Assembly: GCA_035310145.1 (NCBI GenBank)
Contig: DATGEL010000031.1
Span: 1 to 53,062, forward strand
DNA: 53,062 bases
Source of the DNA: Dehalococcoidia bacterium
GTDB taxonomy: Bacteria > Chloroflexota > Dehalococcoidia > CAUJGQ01
Reading direction: 5' to 3'
Every line of letters starts with the position of its first letter. The stretch's first letter is position 1. The notes beneath the pieces are model-generated. The model was not told the DNA's origin, did no database searches, and worked only from the letters and a program-made list of their open reading frames with translations. Below are positions 1 to 7,979 of this stretch, one piece after another. The translations under genes and the position numbers were made by a program.

Positions 1-180
1 ATTGCCTGGCAGGAGCGGCGCAAGCACCGCCCACGCTGCGTCCGTCAGTTCTCCCCGCCCGACCATGCCCAGCTCCTGTGGTGTGCACACCCTCCTGCAC
101 AGGATACCGGGCAACGGGTCCATTCATCAGACAGACCCTAACCGGGGTGAGATGACTCGTCTGCGGCGCCGATGGCCGCC

Positions 181-1296
181 TCATTGTCTGATTCCTCGTT
201 CGCCCACGCGAATCGGCACCTCCTGAATCTGGTTGGTCGCATAGCCGAGTCGATTCCACTCGGGTTGCTCGGGCTGGACGCGACCGGCCAGATCTGTTGC
301 CCGAGCGCGGATTCCGATCAACCCGCACTGCTCGACGCGGGTAAGCAACTCCCACCATTGCCAGCCGTGGCGCTGCCGCTCGCCGATCAAGCGAGCCGCT
401 TGCCACACGCCGCCGCCAACGCTGAGCTCGACGTGCGCGATCGGCGCCGCTCCGGACCAGGCGACGCCGCGGATGGTCAACGTGCCGCGTGCGACCCGTG
501 CGCCCGGCTCGGGCTCCGTAATCAAGGCGCGGACCCGCTGGAGCGTTACTGGCTCGCTCACCGCCCGGCCGCACTGCTCGCGCTCAACGATGTACCGCTC
601 CGTTTGGAAATGGCCTCGGAACGCCCGGTCGATGACCTCGATCTCGGTCAGCCACTTGACCGACGCTACCGCATACCAGCCGGGAACGATCAGTCGCAGG
701 GGATAGCCGTGCTGCACCGGCAAGGGTTCACCGTTCATGGCATAGGCCAGCAGCGCCCCCGAATCCCGCGCATCGGCGAGCGTCAGGCTGCGTTCGAAGT
801 GGATCGCGCCGGTTTCCGTCTCCAGCGATCCCGCGTCGGCGCCCCGAAACAGCACCTCCCGCGCACTCGCCTTGATGCCGGCGCGTTCCAGGACTTCCAC
901 CAGCGGCACGCCTGCCCACTCGGCCGTGCTTACCGCTCCCAACTGCCACTGTTCACCCTCAACCGCCGGGTGCAGCAGCGAGCGACCGTTGCCCGCGCAC
1001 TCCAATGTGGCGACGAGCGTTTGCGAGCGCAGGCTGCGCATGCCGCGCAGGCCGAGACTCAACGGCCTCTCGACGACTCCGCCCACGCTGAGCCGCCAGG
1101 TCTCTGGATCGAGCCGGGGAATCTGAAAATGATTGCGTACGTAGAAGTGCGCGTTCGGCGTCACAACCCCACCGATAAGCGCGTGAATCGGCGTCTCACA
1201 GTTGAGCGGATGCGCGCAACGGACGATGAGGCCGGCAGCGATGGCACGCTGGCAGGACTCCTGAGGATCAAGTACGGGCGCCGGGTTGCCTCCCAT
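181..1296 (-). CDS. Sulfite-oxidase-like molybdopterin oxidoreductase
   Basis: This 371-residue protein belongs to the sulfite oxidase/SorA/YedY fold, in which a molybdenum-pterin cofactor oxidises small substrates. The N-terminal half carries the cofactor-binding signature LECAGNGRSLL, whose cysteine is the expected Mo ligand, followed by AVSTAEWAGVPL and PGWYAVASVKWL. The C-terminal ~110 residues resemble the Mo-co dimerisation immunoglobulin-like domain (SVGGGVWQAA). I chose ATG 1296 because GAGGGG lies seven bases upstream; an in-frame TTG at 1326 has no such site. No signal peptide is visible, so a cytoplasmic location is likely and the true substrate is uncertain. A paralogue lies at 14077-15186. 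DsrE-like and TusA-like genes sit next to it on the same strand, which suggests sulfur chemistry, but that is inference. Confidence 0.85.
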   Translation of the reverse strand: MGGNPAPVLDPQESCQRAIAAGLIVRCAHPLNCETPIHALIGGVVTPNAHFYVRNHFQIPRLDPETWRLSVGGVVERPLSLGLRGMRSLRSQTLVATLECAGNGRSLLHPAVEGEQWQLGAVSTAEWAGVPLVEVLERAGIKASAREVLFRGADAGSLETETGAIHFERSLTLADARDSGALLAYAMNGEPLPVQHGYPLRLIVPGWYAVASVKWLTEIEVIDRAFRGHFQTERYIVEREQCGRAVSEPVTLQRVRALITEPEPGARVARGTLTIRGVAWSGAAPIAHVELSVGGGVWQAARLIGERQRHGWQWWELLTRVEQCGLIGIRARATDLAGRVQPEQPEWNRLGYATNQIQEVPIRVGERGIRQ

Positions 1297-1422
1297 CGGA
1301 AGCCCCCTCTCTGCAGCCTGTTGCAAACGGCCGGGAGCGGTTTCGCGCGATCGTCATGGAGCCGCCCGGCCGTGAGGCGCCAGTCGCTCACGGGCAAGAG
1401 ACGCGGCAAGACTCCAAACGGC

Positions 1423-1842
1423 TCAGCCCGCTGCCACCCGGCAAAGGACAGCGCTGACCAGGAACGCCGCCCAGCCGGGATGCTTCCCTCTGGTCCCGGC
1501 GAACCACACGACGGCGCACACCGAGAGAGCGACGGCGGTCGTCCTGACGACGAACCGCTCACCGGCCCCGAGTTCTGTGCGGGACGCGTAGCGACCGAGC
1601 AGCAGCGCGAATGCCCAGCCAAGCAGCGTCGGGGTGTGCCAGGCGGTGCGGAGCGTCCGCGTCGCCGCCGCCGGCGTGTCGGCGCAAAACACCCTGGCGA
1701 GGGTGTCGCTGCCCGGAAGTGCGGGAAATCCTTGCACGCTCTCCAGTTCCATGAGGCGGAGCAGGAGCAGCTCGCCAAAGCCGGAGTGAGCCAGGCCAGC
1801 CGCGAACAGCATCAGGCTGGCAGCGCGGAGACGACGGGACAC
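1423..1842 (-). CDS. Small multi-pass membrane protein, unknown function
   Basis: A 139-residue hydrophobic protein with about four predicted membrane spans, for example LRAASLMLFAAGLAHSGFGE near the start, a central LLGWAFALLLGRY and a final segment WAAFLVSAVLC. I do not recognise the family. The start is GTG 1842, which has GGGAGG eight bases upstream; an ATG at 1893 adds an Arg-rich stretch that looks non-native. It lies between the sulfite-oxidase-like gene and the DsrE-like gene on the same strand, with gaps of 126 and 96 bases. It could be a membrane partner of the molybdoenzyme, as YedZ is for YedY, but it lacks the size and the obvious haem-histidine pattern to claim that. Confidence 0.6.
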   Translation of the reverse strand: MSRRLRAASLMLFAAGLAHSGFGELLLLRLMELESVQGFPALPGSDTLARVFCADTPAAATRTLRTAWHTPTLLGWAFALLLGRYASRTELGAGERFVVRTTAVALSVCAVVWFAGTRGKHPGWAAFLVSAVLCRVAAG

Positions 1843-1938
1843 GACCAGACCCTCCCTTCGCCCAGCCGGCCGACGAGTATATCTCCGACCCATGCCGCCA
1901 GCGCGGACGCCGTGCGGACTGTGCCCCGGCGCACCGCG

Positions 1939-2298
1939 TCAGAAGCTCAGCGTCGCGGCGCCGGCGGCCATGTATTCGACCACGTTCGCGGCGGTGACGA
2001 TGCGTGCGCCATCGATCAGGTCTGCCGCGCCGATGCCGCGCGGTTTCGTGCAGGCGCCGCAGGCCCAGATCTGCCCGCCGTTGGCGACGAACGACTGCAC
2101 CACCTCTTGCAGCGGCGGAAAGCCATCCTTCTGGACAGCGCCGGCGCAGCGGTTGGTCGCCAGCCAGACGCCCTCGATCGTCAGCAGCACCACCGCCTCC
2201 TGGTCGGCCGTCGCCGCGACGTTGCCGACGACGAACGGCAGGATCGCCCGCTCCGCGTCCTCTGGCCCATGGGTTGCGTTCACCAGCAGCTTGCTCAC
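1939..2298 (-). CDS. DsrE/DsrF-like small sulfur-relay family protein
   Basis: A 119-residue soluble protein beginning SKLLVNATHGPEDAERA, the typical first strand of DsrE-like (predicted peroxiredoxin) proteins, with EAVVLLTIEGVWLA in the middle and the cysteine motif WACGACTKPRG where DsrE-type proteins hold a sulfur-carrying cysteine. The start is GTG 2298 with GAGGGAG upstream (minus-strand TTGAGGGAGACCGCC then GTG); the 29 residues before it do not fit the family. DsrE proteins pass persulfide sulfur between TusA-like carriers and enzymes. Here the next gene upstream encodes a TusA-like domain, so a sulfur-transfer pair is plausible. The exact reaction is not shown by the sequence. Confidence 0.8.
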   Translation of the reverse strand: MSKLLVNATHGPEDAERAILPFVVGNVAATADQEAVVLLTIEGVWLATNRCAGAVQKDGFPPLQEVVQSFVANGGQIWACGACTKPRGIGAADLIDGARIVTAANVVEYMAAGAATLSF

Positions 2299-2403
2299 GG
2301 CGGTCTCCCTCAACCGATGACTGATGATGACTGCGTGGCCCGGCAGTTTGGTGGTTGCGGTGTGGACGATCACAGGCACGGCCAATTCCAGCCCTGGCGG
2401 CTG

Positions 2404-3042
2404 TCAAGTTCGCTTGCGCAGGTAGAAGCGCGTTCGCCCCGTTTCCTCCTCAACCGTTGCCAGCAACGCGTTGCCGGTCAACCGGCTCCAGGCGGCAATG
2501 CCCTCACACGCCTCGGGCTCGTCGGCGCAGACTTCCAGTACCTGGCCGCTCGCCAGCGTTCGCATCGTGCGCTGAATCAGCGGCGTGAGCGTGGCGCAGG
2601 TCGCTCCGATCGCATCCAGCACCGCGGCCGGGACTGCCGCCTGGCCCGGAGCGAGGAACGGCCGGAACCCTGAGCACAGGAGGTCCAATCGCACGAGCTT
2701 GCCGTCCTGCAGGTCGCCATAGGCCTGCTGCTCCACGGTCTGTCTGCCGTCGGCATCCACGACGAGGAAGCGGTAGCGCACATGCAGCCGGTCGGCCAGC
2801 GTGCCGGCGTCACTCTCAAGCAGCTCCAACTGATCGGCGTCGCCGAACCAGCGCTGGAAATACGCCACCGCATCCTGCGCGCCCGTCGCTTCGCGCACAC
2901 CGGGCGGAACCAGCGCCCGAAACCGGATCTCGGGATGAAAGCACGCTTCCAGTGCCGCGAAGTCGCGCTTCACTACGGCGGCGATCAACGCTTCGCCCAT
3001 TCGCCGGTGCTCGTCGCCGGTGTCGTTGACGTCCTCGTGCAT
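2404..3042 (-). CDS. SnoaL-like domain fused to a TusA-like domain
   Basis: A 212-residue protein in two parts. Residues ~10-120 read as a SnoaL/NTF2-like alpha+beta cone (MGEALIAAVVKRDFAALEAC, then FQRWFGDADQLELL). Residues ~140-210 match the TusA/SirA fold: VLDAIGATCATLTPLI, the strand SGQVLEVCADEPEA, then IAAWSRLTGNALL and RTRFYLRKR. In TusA the sulfur-carrying cysteine sits in CPxP; here it is CATLTP, so the cysteine is kept but the proline spacing is changed. Start ATG 3042 has AGAGG upstream; an earlier in-frame start adds 44 low-complexity residues. The DsrE-like gene follows 105 bases downstream. The SnoaL part may bind a small ligand, but its substrate is unknown. Confidence 0.75.
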   Translation of the reverse strand: MHEDVNDTGDEHRRMGEALIAAVVKRDFAALEACFHPEIRFRALVPPGVREATGAQDAVAYFQRWFGDADQLELLESDAGTLADRLHVRYRFLVVDADGRQTVEQQAYGDLQDGKLVRLDLLCSGFRPFLAPGQAAVPAAVLDAIGATCATLTPLIQRTMRTLASGQVLEVCADEPEACEGIAAWSRLTGNALLATVEEETGRTRFYLRKRT

Positions 3043-3436
3043 CGGGCCCGCCTCTGTCTGGCTCGTGAGACCTGCGTCCGTTACTTGCGATCCTGGCTGT
3101 CCGCCGCGGCGCCGGCATCGGACGAGTGTCCCATTTTGACCAGCGATCGCTGGCTCGTCGCAGCGGGGCGCCATTCGCTCAGGTAGATACGGCCCACACG
3201 CGGGGGTAGGTTCGTCAGGACACTATCCACCGCCCCGCTCCGCTGTACACGCAGCGCCCGTGCGCCAGCAGATCCGCCGCGCGCAACGGGCACATGGGCG
3301 AGCGCTGTGCTCAAATTGAGCAGAAACCGGAGCAGGCCGAGACATAGCGATCCGGCTGGAGCGCCCACCGCCGGCTCACGCCTGTGATCGAGAGGCACGC
3401 ACAGGTTCAGAGAACGGGAGACGAAGGCCGCCCCTT
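3043..3436. other. Intergenic region, no gene recognised
   Basis: About 390 bases lie between the SnoaL-TusA gene and the end of the HD-GYP/LuxR gene. Frames on both strands stay open because of high GC, but none gives a recognisable protein or a good ribosome-binding site. I see no hairpin followed by T residues. It presumably holds the promoter of the minus-strand sulfur-related set. Confidence 0.4.
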
Positions 3437-5044
3437 TTACGGCAGCAGGCCGTGCTCAACGGCGAACAGCGTTGCGGCGACGCGCGTGCTGACGCCAACC
3501 TTGTTGTAGATATGCTCCAGGTGGTGCCGCACGGTGTGCTCGCTCAACACGAGCTGCTGCGCGACCTGGCGGCGGCTCGCGCCGCGGGCGAGCAGGCGCA
3601 GGATCTCGACCTCGCGATCGGTGAGCCCCGCCGGCCACTGCCGCGGCGGCTGCCTGCGCTGAGCCGCCGCGGCCGGCCCGCCCAGCGCCAACGTGTCATC
3701 AAGGGCCCCGAGCGCCTGCGGACAGAGGTTGCTCCCCGCCTCCACGCGCAGTTGCTGCAGCGCCGTGCGCGGGTCGAACGCGGGGTGGCCGGGGGCAGCG
3801 TGCGTGAGTTCGTCGAAGCGATCGGCGACGGCGATGATACGGGCGCCGAGCGGAATCTGCGAACCGGAGAGACCACGGTAGTAGCCTTGCCCGTCGATCC
3901 GCTCGTGGTGCGCGGCGATCAGCGGCACGGCCGGCGCCAGCGCGGGGACGCTCGCGAGAATGCGCTCGGCGTGATAGGGATGCAGGCGCAGGCGCTCCCG
4001 CTCGATCGCGGTGCGCTTCGCCTCGGGTTTCTCAAGGGTGAAGGACGGCACGGCCACCAAACCGAGGTCGTGCAGCAGCGCGGCCCGGCGCACGTGTGCC
4101 GTCTCCGCAGCGGGCAGCGCCAGCCGCCGGGCCATGCGCTCGGACACGTCAGCGGTGCGCCGCGAGTGGCCGGCGGAGAAAGCCGACTTCAGGTCCGCGA
4201 AGTCGGCGAAGGCGAGCGCGACGTCCTCCAACTGCGCGGGGGCAACGTAGCGCCAGGACGACACCGGCTCCAGCGCGAGCACCGTGGACCACACCGACTC
4301 CTGCTCCAGTCCTTCCCAGAACGCGGCGCCGCGGGACACGGCGAGGAAGGCATCGACCACCGCGGGGTCGAAGGCGGAGCCTCGCCGGCGCCGCGCCAGC
4401 CGCAGGGCCGCCGCGCGGCCGCCGATACGATGGAACGCCTCGATGAAGCTTGTCGCATAGACGATGCGCGAGACGAGGGGAATCTGCTCTCCGCGGGCGC
4501 CGTGCGGGCCGTGACCATCCCACTGTTCGAAGATTGAGAGCAGGGCGCGTTGCACCTCGGCCGGCATCCCGAGCCGCCCCGCAAAGCGTTGCGCCACCTC
4601 GCAGGTGTTGCGAAACGCCTCGCGCGCGTTCGCCCGGCCGTGCAGCGCAAAGGCGAGCACCCGTGCCGCCCGCAGCGGGGGCGGAGCCTCTACGCCCACA
4701 TAGTCCTTCAGCCAGCTGAGCACGTCGAACGGGTTGCGGTCGTCGCCGCGGTAGACGAACGCGCGCCGGGCCACGATCTCATCGCCGACGATGGCCACGG
4801 CCAGCTGGCTCGTCCAGGCGGTGCAGCCGGCGTCCATCAGCAGTTCGGCGTAATAGAGCGCCGCGCGCTGATCGGCTGAAAGCCCAAGCCGCTCGGCGAT
4901 GTGCATACCGATATAGCAGGCGCGAACCGCGTGCTCTTCGGGCAGCCCAACGGCGAGATCGGCGGCCAGCGAAAGGGCGCCGAGCAGGTCGGCCGTCCGC
5001 AGCTGGCTCAACAGCGTCTCCGGCTCAACCGGAACCTGCGCCAC
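3437..5044 (-). CDS. HD-GYP-type phosphohydrolase with LuxR-type HTH
   Basis: A 535-residue cytoplasmic regulator. The central and C-terminal part holds an HD-GYP domain (AALLHDLGLVAVPSF with the HD pair, then AAHHERIDGQGYYRG), and the last ~62 residues are a LuxR/GerE helix-turn-helix (LTDREVEILRLLARGAS ... HHLEHIYNKVGVSTR). Canonical HD-GYP enzymes hydrolyse cyclic di-GMP and read HHExxDGxGYP; here the P is Y, so activity or ligand may differ. The first ~150 residues look like a degenerate HD half (ALYYAELLMDAGC). GTG 5044 is preferred because AGGAG lies eight bases upstream; GTG 5050 is also in frame. A paralogue of almost the same length is at 46260-47825. Likely output is DNA binding tuned by a nucleotide. 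Confidence 0.85.
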   Translation of the reverse strand: MAQVPVEPETLLSQLRTADLLGALSLAADLAVGLPEEHAVRACYIGMHIAERLGLSADQRAALYYAELLMDAGCTAWTSQLAVAIVGDEIVARRAFVYRGDDRNPFDVLSWLKDYVGVEAPPPLRAARVLAFALHGRANAREAFRNTCEVAQRFAGRLGMPAEVQRALLSIFEQWDGHGPHGARGEQIPLVSRIVYATSFIEAFHRIGGRAAALRLARRRRGSAFDPAVVDAFLAVSRGAAFWEGLEQESVWSTVLALEPVSSWRYVAPAQLEDVALAFADFADLKSAFSAGHSRRTADVSERMARRLALPAAETAHVRRAALLHDLGLVAVPSFTLEKPEAKRTAIERERLRLHPYHAERILASVPALAPAVPLIAAHHERIDGQGYYRGLSGSQIPLGARIIAVADRFDELTHAAPGHPAFDPRTALQQLRVEAGSNLCPQALGALDDTLALGGPAAAAQRRQPPRQWPAGLTDREVEILRLLARGASRRQVAQQLVLSEHTVRHHLEHIYNKVGVSTRVAATLFAVEHGLLP

Positions 5045-5268
5045 GGCCACGTCTCCTGGTCCGCGTCATGCCACGCAATCGGGGTTCGCAGCACCGCGCG
5101 AGCCCCCTCCGCACGTGCAGCATAACGCGCTTAGGGCGGCGCTGACGCGCCGGACATTTGGCTGCCCAACGTGAGGCGAGGGCTTGCCCCCGCTGGCTCC
5201 GCGGAGTTCGCCGCCCGCCCCGGCAACGTGGGGTGGGCGGCGGGGGCAGATGTGCGGGTAGTCGGCCC

Positions 5269-6213
5269 CTACGACTGCGGCACGCCGACCAGGGTGAAGT
5301 TGACCCAGTCGCTCCAGACGGCGTTCGGCTGCAGGCTGAGCCGCGCCCGTACCCGCCAGGTGCCAACAGCCTGCGGCGTGGTGTACGGCGCGAATGCGGC
5401 GAACGGGATCTGGATCGCGTGGGTGGAGACGCGGGCGTCGAAGCTGGCGACGATCGGCGGCGCGATCGTGTAGGTGCCCGAGGCATCGGCGTACTCCCAC
5501 TCGACGTCGAAGACCGGATCGACGCCGTCGAGCGCGGCCGTGCAGCCGTCCGCGGCACCGCGCTTCACGTTGAGCGGCACGGAGCTGGGAGAAGTGATCT
5601 GCTGGCCCTCGCTGGGCAGGAGCACCAGGCTCGTGTACTCGGCATCGCCGAAACAGGGGTTCGGGAAGAGCGCTGCCTTGTCCTTGTAGTCGGCGATCAG
5701 CCGCAGTAGGACGTTCTGCCGGGCATCGCCGGTCAGATAGCCCGCGCTCACGGGCGCAGCCTGACTCGCGTCGATGATCCTCTTGGCGACCGGGGGATAG
5801 ACGCCCTCGAAGGACTGGCGAGTGCAGTGGGCGTCGGGCGCCACCCACGGGTCGAGGTCGCAGCTCCACTCCGAGCGCACATTGAGGCCCGTGCCACGGA
5901 TCTCCTCGCGCGCCTCGTGCTCCCCCGGATGGTATTCGTCGTACACGTAGAGGTTTGTGACGGTCCAAACCTCTCCCGTCAATATGTCGCCGTCACTCGT
6001 CCGTACGTCGCAGCTGCCCGAGAGGTTGTAGGCGCGGTTGACGCCGGAGATGTCGGGCGGACCGAAGTACCCCGTCGGACTCGACACCGTGGCGCTGCCG
6101 CTCTGGATGTTGCAGATAATGTCGGGTCCTCTCCCTTGAAAACCGCAGGCGCTGGAGAGCAGGGCGCTCAGCCCGAGCGCGGTGAGGGAAACGGTCGGAA
6201 CAAGGCGATGCAT
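5269..6213 (-). CDS. Predicted lipoprotein, unknown function
   Basis: A 314-residue exported protein. It starts with a signal sequence (MHRLVPTVSLTALGLSALLS) and a lipobox-like SSAC at about residue 23, so it is probably lipid-anchored on the outer face of the membrane. The mature part is rich in Ser, Thr, Gly and Cys pairs (CDLDPWVAPDAHC, FPNPCFGD) and ends with a beta-rich stretch (TWRVRARLSLQPNAVW) like a Fibronectin/Ig fold; I do not recognise the family. ATG 6213 has a strong AGGAGG six bases upstream. It stands alone, with a 224-base gap to the HD-GYP gene downstream. Confidence 0.7.
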   Translation of the reverse strand: MHRLVPTVSLTALGLSALLSSACGFQGRGPDIICNIQSGSATVSSPTGYFGPPDISGVNRAYNLSGSCDVRTSDGDILTGEVWTVTNLYVYDEYHPGEHEAREEIRGTGLNVRSEWSCDLDPWVAPDAHCTRQSFEGVYPPVAKRIIDASQAAPVSAGYLTGDARQNVLLRLIADYKDKAALFPNPCFGDAEYTSLVLLPSEGQQITSPSSVPLNVKRGAADGCTAALDGVDPVFDVEWEYADASGTYTIAPPIVASFDARVSTHAIQIPFAAFAPYTTPQAVGTWRVRARLSLQPNAVWSDWVNFTLVGVPQS

Positions 6214-6714
6214 GGCTTGCCTCCTTGCATGAACGCAGGCTCAACGGAATGCGTGGGCGCCGGTGAGGGAGGGTTGCCCCATCGGCGGACCGTGCGCCGC
6301 ACCCGCGCGGTCCTGGGTCCACTGGCCCGTACGGCAACTCACCCGGCTGCCGGCGCGGCGACGCCGCTGCATGGGCTGGAGGAATGACTCGCATCAAGAC
6401 TGGCGATCGCAGTTCGAGGGACGCCTGGCGGCGGAACTGCAAGCTGGTCTTGAACCCCTGCACAAGTGTAGTTTGCACACGGAATGATCGCAGTGAGGCC
6501 GCGAACACGGTCTGCGTGAGGTAGACCACCGACGCGCTGCGGTGATACGCGGCAAGAGCCGTGCGCGCCGGCGGCCGCATGCGGCACAGCAATCGGCACT
6601 GCAACGGCAGCGCGCTGCTGGCCGGGCCGAGGCCATGGAGGCAGCCGACCGCTCCAGCGCAGAGTCCGCCCGGGAACGCCGCGCAGGGCCGGATGCGAAA
6701 GGGCGAAACAGGCT
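6214..6714. other. 500-base intergenic region without a recognised gene
   Basis: This stretch separates the lipoprotein gene from the flavin monooxygenase gene. Codon usage is erratic and no frame gives a family I know. It presumably contains the promoter of the lipoprotein gene. A decayed gene cannot be excluded. Confidence 0.4.
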
Positions 6715-7890
6715 CTAGAAGAACGGCATGCCGGCCGGCAGATCGAGCTCGACTCGCCCGGCTGCTTCGTAGGTAAGCGGGCCAACCATCACGTGCGCGG
6801 CCGCCGTGCGCATGTCGCGGAACTGCCGTTCGAGCGGGCTGCCGGCGAAGACGGAACTCGTGCCCAGCGCCCCGTGCAGCAGGTCGACCGCCCGCCAGCT
6901 CGCCGTGGCGGCGTGGCTGGTGGCCAGGCGCACCCGCGAGTTGAGCCGGCCCAGATCCTCGCCCCGCTGGGCGGCTCCCCACAGGCGGCCGGCGGCGCCG
7001 TGCAGATGCTCGCGCGCCGACTCCACCAAAACGAACGCCTCGGCAACTTGCAGTTGCAGCCGCCCCTGCTCCGCCAGCGGCCGGTCCGTGCCCCAGCCGA
7101 TCTTGCGCCGCGCCGCCTCGACCGCCGCCTCCACCGCCGCTCGCCCCAGGCCGAGCGCGTGCGCTCCGTGCGTGGTGAACATCAGCGCCAGCGTGCGGTA
7201 GAACGGCCACGGGTGCCAGGGCACGGGCATCATGCGCAGCAGGAAGGCATCGGGCACGAAGACCCCGTCCACGCTGAAGTCGTTGCTCGCCGTGCCGCGC
7301 AGGCCGGTGGTAAACCACGTGTCGTGCACCGTCACCTGCTCGCGGGGCAGGAAGGCCATGTAGCTCACGGCGTTGCCGGCCTCGTCGCGCTGCGGCTGGT
7401 CGCCGCCGCCCTCGTAGCGCAGGCATTCACCGGCAAACCAGTCGGCGTGGCTGCTGCCGCTGGCGAAGGGCCAGCGCCCGCTCACGACGCAGCCGCCGTC
7501 TGCGGGCACGGCGCGGCCGATCGGCCGCGCCGTGCCGGCGATGATGCCGCCGGCGCCGACCATGGCCATGGCCGCCTCCCGCTGCGCGAAGCCGGCGAGT
7601 GCCGCGTTCTGCGCGGCGATCATCACGCACCAGCCGGCGGAGCCGTCGGCCGCGGCGACCTCTTCGATCGCCTGCATCAGCGGCAAGGGTTCGGCCTCGA
7701 GGCCGTGCAAATCGCGGGGAACAGTCAGGTGAAAGAGGCCCGCCTGGCGCATCGCATCGACGGCCTCGGGCGGCAATCGCCGTTCGCGCTCGGTCTGGTC
7801 CGCCAGCGTGCGCAGCAGCGGCGCCAGGGCGCGCGCGGCGTCAAGCGGCGACGCTTGGACGCTATCGGACGGTTGGGTGGTGGTGGTCAT
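6715..7890 (-). CDS. Acyl-CoA-dehydrogenase-fold flavin-dependent monooxygenase
   Basis: A 391-residue protein of the HsaA/DszC-like group, which uses reduced flavin supplied by a separate reductase to hydroxylate aromatic or sulfur compounds. It shows the acyl-CoA dehydrogenase N-terminal helix bundle (DAMRQAGLFHLTVPRDLHGL), a middle strand region (DGSAGWCVMIAAQNAALAG, VVSGRWPFASGSSHADWF) and the C-terminal type-2 domain (VDLLHGALGTSSVF). Start ATG 7890 has GGGAG six bases upstream. It lies 89 bases downstream of a second flavoenzyme on the same strand, and the gap holds the GGGAA-type repeat. The matching flavin reductase is not in the window. The substrate cannot be told from sequence. Confidence 0.85.
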   Translation of the reverse strand: MTTTTQPSDSVQASPLDAARALAPLLRTLADQTERERRLPPEAVDAMRQAGLFHLTVPRDLHGLEAEPLPLMQAIEEVAAADGSAGWCVMIAAQNAALAGFAQREAAMAMVGAGGIIAGTARPIGRAVPADGGCVVSGRWPFASGSSHADWFAGECLRYEGGGDQPQRDEAGNAVSYMAFLPREQVTVHDTWFTTGLRGTASNDFSVDGVFVPDAFLLRMMPVPWHPWPFYRTLALMFTTHGAHALGLGRAAVEAAVEAARRKIGWGTDRPLAEQGRLQLQVAEAFVLVESAREHLHGAAGRLWGAAQRGEDLGRLNSRVRLATSHAATASWRAVDLLHGALGTSSVFAGSPLERQFRDMRTAAAHVMVGPLTYEAAGRVELDLPAGMPFF

Positions 7891-7946
7891 CAGCGGCTCC
7901 CAGCCAAAGATCGGGAGGCGCAGGCAAGAGGGGGGCTGAAGCGGCC

Positions 7947-7979
7947 CCCTCTTCCCTCTGCTCTCTTCCCTGTTCCCTG
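7947..7979 (-). repeat. GGGAAYA-type heptad repeat, copy 1
   Basis: Read on the minus strand this is CAGGGAACAGGGAAGAG followed by further GGGAAGAGGG units. It begins directly after the TGA stop codon (7980-7982) of the flavoenzyme gene at 7980-9164. Loops between GGG tracts are 4, 11 and 4 bases, so G-quadruplex potential is marginal. Four other copies occur in the window. Confidence 0.7.

Noticed and set aside
1-180. Possible gene at the left edge
   Set aside because: An open plus-strand frame at 2-226 has no family match and no ribosome site; nothing can be supported in the first 180 bases.
172-2673. 833-codon open frame on the plus strand
   Set aside because: It runs antisense to four supported genes, has no recognisable domain and reflects third-position GC bias.
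3081-3398. 105-codon minus-strand frame between genes
   Set aside because: No ribosome site, no family resemblance, composition like shadow frames.
6339-6785. 148-codon frame in the 500-base gap
   Set aside because: Overlaps the end of the monooxygenase gene and looks random.
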